From positions 1-18,124 of the forward strand of contig WWBZ02000028.1 in NCBI GenBank assembly GCA_011503125.2: DNA of 18,124 nucleotides. The letters are read 5' to 3'. Position 1 is the first letter of the stretch; each line of letters begins with the position of its first letter. The stretch comes from Botryosphaeria dothidea. Taxonomy: Eukaryota > Ascomycota > Dothideomycetes > Botryosphaeriales > Botryosphaeriaceae. Shown here piece by piece: positions 15,714 through 18,124 of this stretch. Position numbers and translations under genes: made by a program. Below the pieces are notes generated by a model, which did no database searches, was not told the origin of the DNA, and saw only the letters and a program-made list of their open reading frames with translations.

Positions 15714-18124
15714 TTAAAAGGATGCTGCTCCCTCACTACTCCCCCTTTCCTCCCCACTCGCGAGGAGCTCTTTTCTCCTGAGTCTGTAGAACTTGTCCAG
15801 GCAGTTTCTTCGCTGCTCCTGCGTCCAGCTCTCAACCATCAATGCAAACTCAGTGACATCATCGAAATCGAACATCTTGGCCATCGTGCAGAACTGCCGC
15901 ATCCGCACATCCTCAGGCGGCCTGTACTTGTACCTGATCTCATCGTCGACATCCGTGTCGGAGCTATTTCCGCCCACGTCCCCGTCCTTTTGACTTTGAC
16001 TTGGCGCAAACACATGCTTGTCGATGTAGTCAACATCGTTCTCGTTCTCCGCAGCCCTTCGGCTAAGGTGCGCTTCTACCTTTGAAGTGCCGATGACTTC
16101 GCTATTTTCGTGCGTGTATTGGACTCCCGCGCCTGCGAGGATAGCCTGGACGGCATCCGACTTTTTCAGGGCCGACTTCAGGCTCTTCGTTAAGTCGTCC
16201 ACGCTGCCTTTTTCGATCAGATCTGATAATTGGCTCATGACCGCATCCTCGTGTTCTCCGCTTGACAGAGGGTCATCTTCGTCCTCTTCGCTGTAGCCGT
16301 CCAGGCCAATTACTGAGACGCCAACACGAGACTCGGCAATGTTGGTTTTGTTGACAATGTCTCGCAGCACTATGTTGTCGCCTTGGTACGAGAAGAGGTT
16401 CGCCAGTCCGAAATTTCCCCTTTCTTCTCCTTCTGGTCCTGGACTCCGCGAAAGTAGCGCCGCTCATTCGAGGCATTATAGCCGATGTTGGCTTGCTGCT
16501 GCTTGTAAATTTGGCGCGCATAAACTATCTCTTCGATAGTCCCCGCGCTGATCAAGCGAAAAACCTCAACGTCTCGGAGCTGCCCAATCCGGTAGGCTCG
16601 ATCTTGAGCTTGCAGGTCGTATGCCGGGTTCCAATTAGGATCGAAAACCACAACCTTGTTTGCCGAGGTTATGTTCAATCCGACACCTCCCGCCCTTGTG
16701 CTGATGAGGAAAACGAATTGCTCAGGATCAGCATTAAAATCATTGACTGCTTGTTGTCGGTCTTCATATTTCATGCTGCCGTCCAGGTAGCTCACGTTGT
16801 AAGTCGTCGTGCTCGTGAAAAGCATCCGCAACATCTGCAGAAGTCGGACGCTGTGGCTGAAAACCAGAACCTTATCGCCATTTGAGTACCAGAATTGAAG
16901 AAGTCTCCTGAGGACCTTCCACTTTCCGCAAAACTCCTGCTTGGCAAAGTTCGTGATGTTGTCCCGTTGCCGAAACAGGTCTTTCCACTGATCAGGCATA
17001 GCAACCTGGAGATCATCTAGATCCGGGCCTGTTTCTCATTTGAATCAACGCTGCTAGGTATGATGAGGGCGAGATGGTTGGTAAGTTCTGAAGTGTTGCC
17101 ATGGAGGGGAAGACGTGATTCTGCCATTTTCCGTGACCTGGGATTTCGGTGTGGCAGCACCATCCCCGCTTTTTGTGAGAACCACAGTCACAAAGCTCCG
17201 TGGATTGTCGTATGTACTCGACGAGATCGCTTGTGACGTAATTCTCGTATGCCTCAGCCTGCGATTCCGTGAGGGGACAGAATACTAGGTATCGAGTTAG
17301 AGACGTTTTGTTGTTGCGGGGTGGTTCAAGGAGTCTTACCAACTATATCACTCTTCTTGGGAAGTTCATGTGCAATCAATGACTTCATCCGACGAAGAAA
17401 GAATTGAGGTAAAAGGTTGTTCACCAGTGACTTTGCCGTCTTTCGGGCTTTGGCAAGCTGTTGATACGTTGCATCATGAGCTTGTCCCATCTTGAGGGGC
17501 TCACTGATGCAGTGTTTCCATGTTGCAAAGCCCACCAAACCTTCCAGGATTAGTCCAATTGAGAAGAGTCCACAGCTCGTAATAATTGTTCTGAATAGCA
17601 GTACCCGTCAGGCCTATCCTGCAAAGAGCATTGATCTCATTCATAGCCTGAGTGATTTCAGAGTCCGACTTTTGATGATGTGTGGCATTCATCGGCGATT
17701 ACGCAGTCCCAATCGACGGTGTTTGATCTCACTCCGGTTGTTTCGATATGTTGGTGTAGGTAGTCAGTACGATCTCGGCACGGCCTTTCGTAGCAGCCCT
17801 CAGTGCCGTTCCTTGTCAGCAGGCGAGCCATGATACGTGTAAATGTGCCACCAGCCCCAGTCTGTCAGCTCGGACTTCCAATTTTCCAAAAGAGTGCCAG
17901 GGCACACAATAAGTACACTGGGGTAGTCCCGGTCAGCCTGACGCATCTTACGCATTCGCTTCTGATCTCTCTCATCTCCTGTTTTACCGAAAGCTGCAGT
18001 CAGAAAGGCGATGACCTGGATGGTTTTACCCAAGCCCATATCATCACCAAGGATTCCACCTCTTTGATAGACGAATTTTTCATGGAGAAAGCTCACGCCT
18101 TCAACTTGATATTCGCGAAGCCAT
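15714..18124 (-). CDS. SNF2-family ATPase, ERCC6L2/Rad26-like, N-terminus beyond window, multiple frame breaks
   Basis: The gene runs off the right edge and ends at TAA 15714. About 785 residues are present. SNF2 motifs in order: I, GDDMGLGKT (near 18022-18048); II, DECH (about 17682-17693); III, GLTGTAIQN; V, STRAGGVGLN; VI, QAQDRAYRIGQ. A CDCGSHKKRGWCC insert between the ATPase lobes, the block RQIYKQQ, and RRYFRGVQ after lobe 2 match human ERCC6L2 as I remember it, a DNA-repair ATPase. A C-terminal acidic region leads to a conserved helical tail (MAKMFDFDDVTEFALMV). One intron is clear: 17339-17285, GTAAGA...CTCTAAC...TAG. Coding continuity is broken by about nine small indels near 17806, 17751, 17723, 17681, 17663, 17530, 17081, 17024 and 16412; amino-acid conservation resumes after each. 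Hence either consensus errors or a young pseudogene. Family call is firm; integrity is not. Confidence 0.88.

Overview
The window looks like nuclear DNA of a filamentous ascomycete (Pezizomycotina). The introns are short (about 50-105 nt) with GTRNGT-type donors and CTAAC/CTGAC branch sites. One gene is an ascomycete-type laccase ending in a DSGI plug. The first 1.85 kb is AT-rich and carries an extreme signature of repeat-induced point mutation (RIP): I find one CpA and no TpG in 1-1849. I cannot name genus or species. Intergenic spaces are long, and I see no operon-like or cluster logic beyond a neutral set of housekeeping and secreted-enzyme genes.

Layout: 1-1849 is RIP-saturated repeat DNA, opening with a ~50-bp tandem repeat. 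At its right edge (1853-1896, minus strand) sits exon 1, with its GT donor, of the U2AF small-subunit splicing factor; the rest of that gene is not in the window. 1897-3537 is mostly non-coding, with one unassigned protein-like stretch. 3538-5331 (+) is a secreted S28 serine peptidase with one intron. 5564-8061 (-) is a complete ten-exon laccase, convergent with the peptidase. 8062-10214 is a long gene-free stretch. 10215-11318 (+) is a single-exon metallo-beta-lactamase-fold hydrolase. 11734-12529 (+) is an Shb17-like sedoheptulose-1,7-bisphosphatase. 13104-14980 (-) is an Osh6/Osh7-type oxysterol-binding-family lipid transfer protein with one frameshift. 15714 to the right edge (-) is an ERCC6L2-like SNF2 ATPase, truncated by the window and carrying many small indels.

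Functionally, the S28 peptidase and the laccase are both probably secreted and would serve extracellular degradation or polymer oxidation. Shb17 feeds ribose synthesis. Osh6/7-type proteins exchange phosphatidylserine and PI4P at ER-plasma membrane contacts. The SNF2 protein belongs to a DNA-repair family. No direct pathway links them.

The most notable signals are the essential splicing-factor gene cut in intron 1 at the border of RIP-saturated DNA, and a sharp rise of single-base indels toward the right end. The indels affect conserved coding sequence and look more like consensus errors or very recent gene loss than old decay. I did not find a convincing undescribed multi-gene system.
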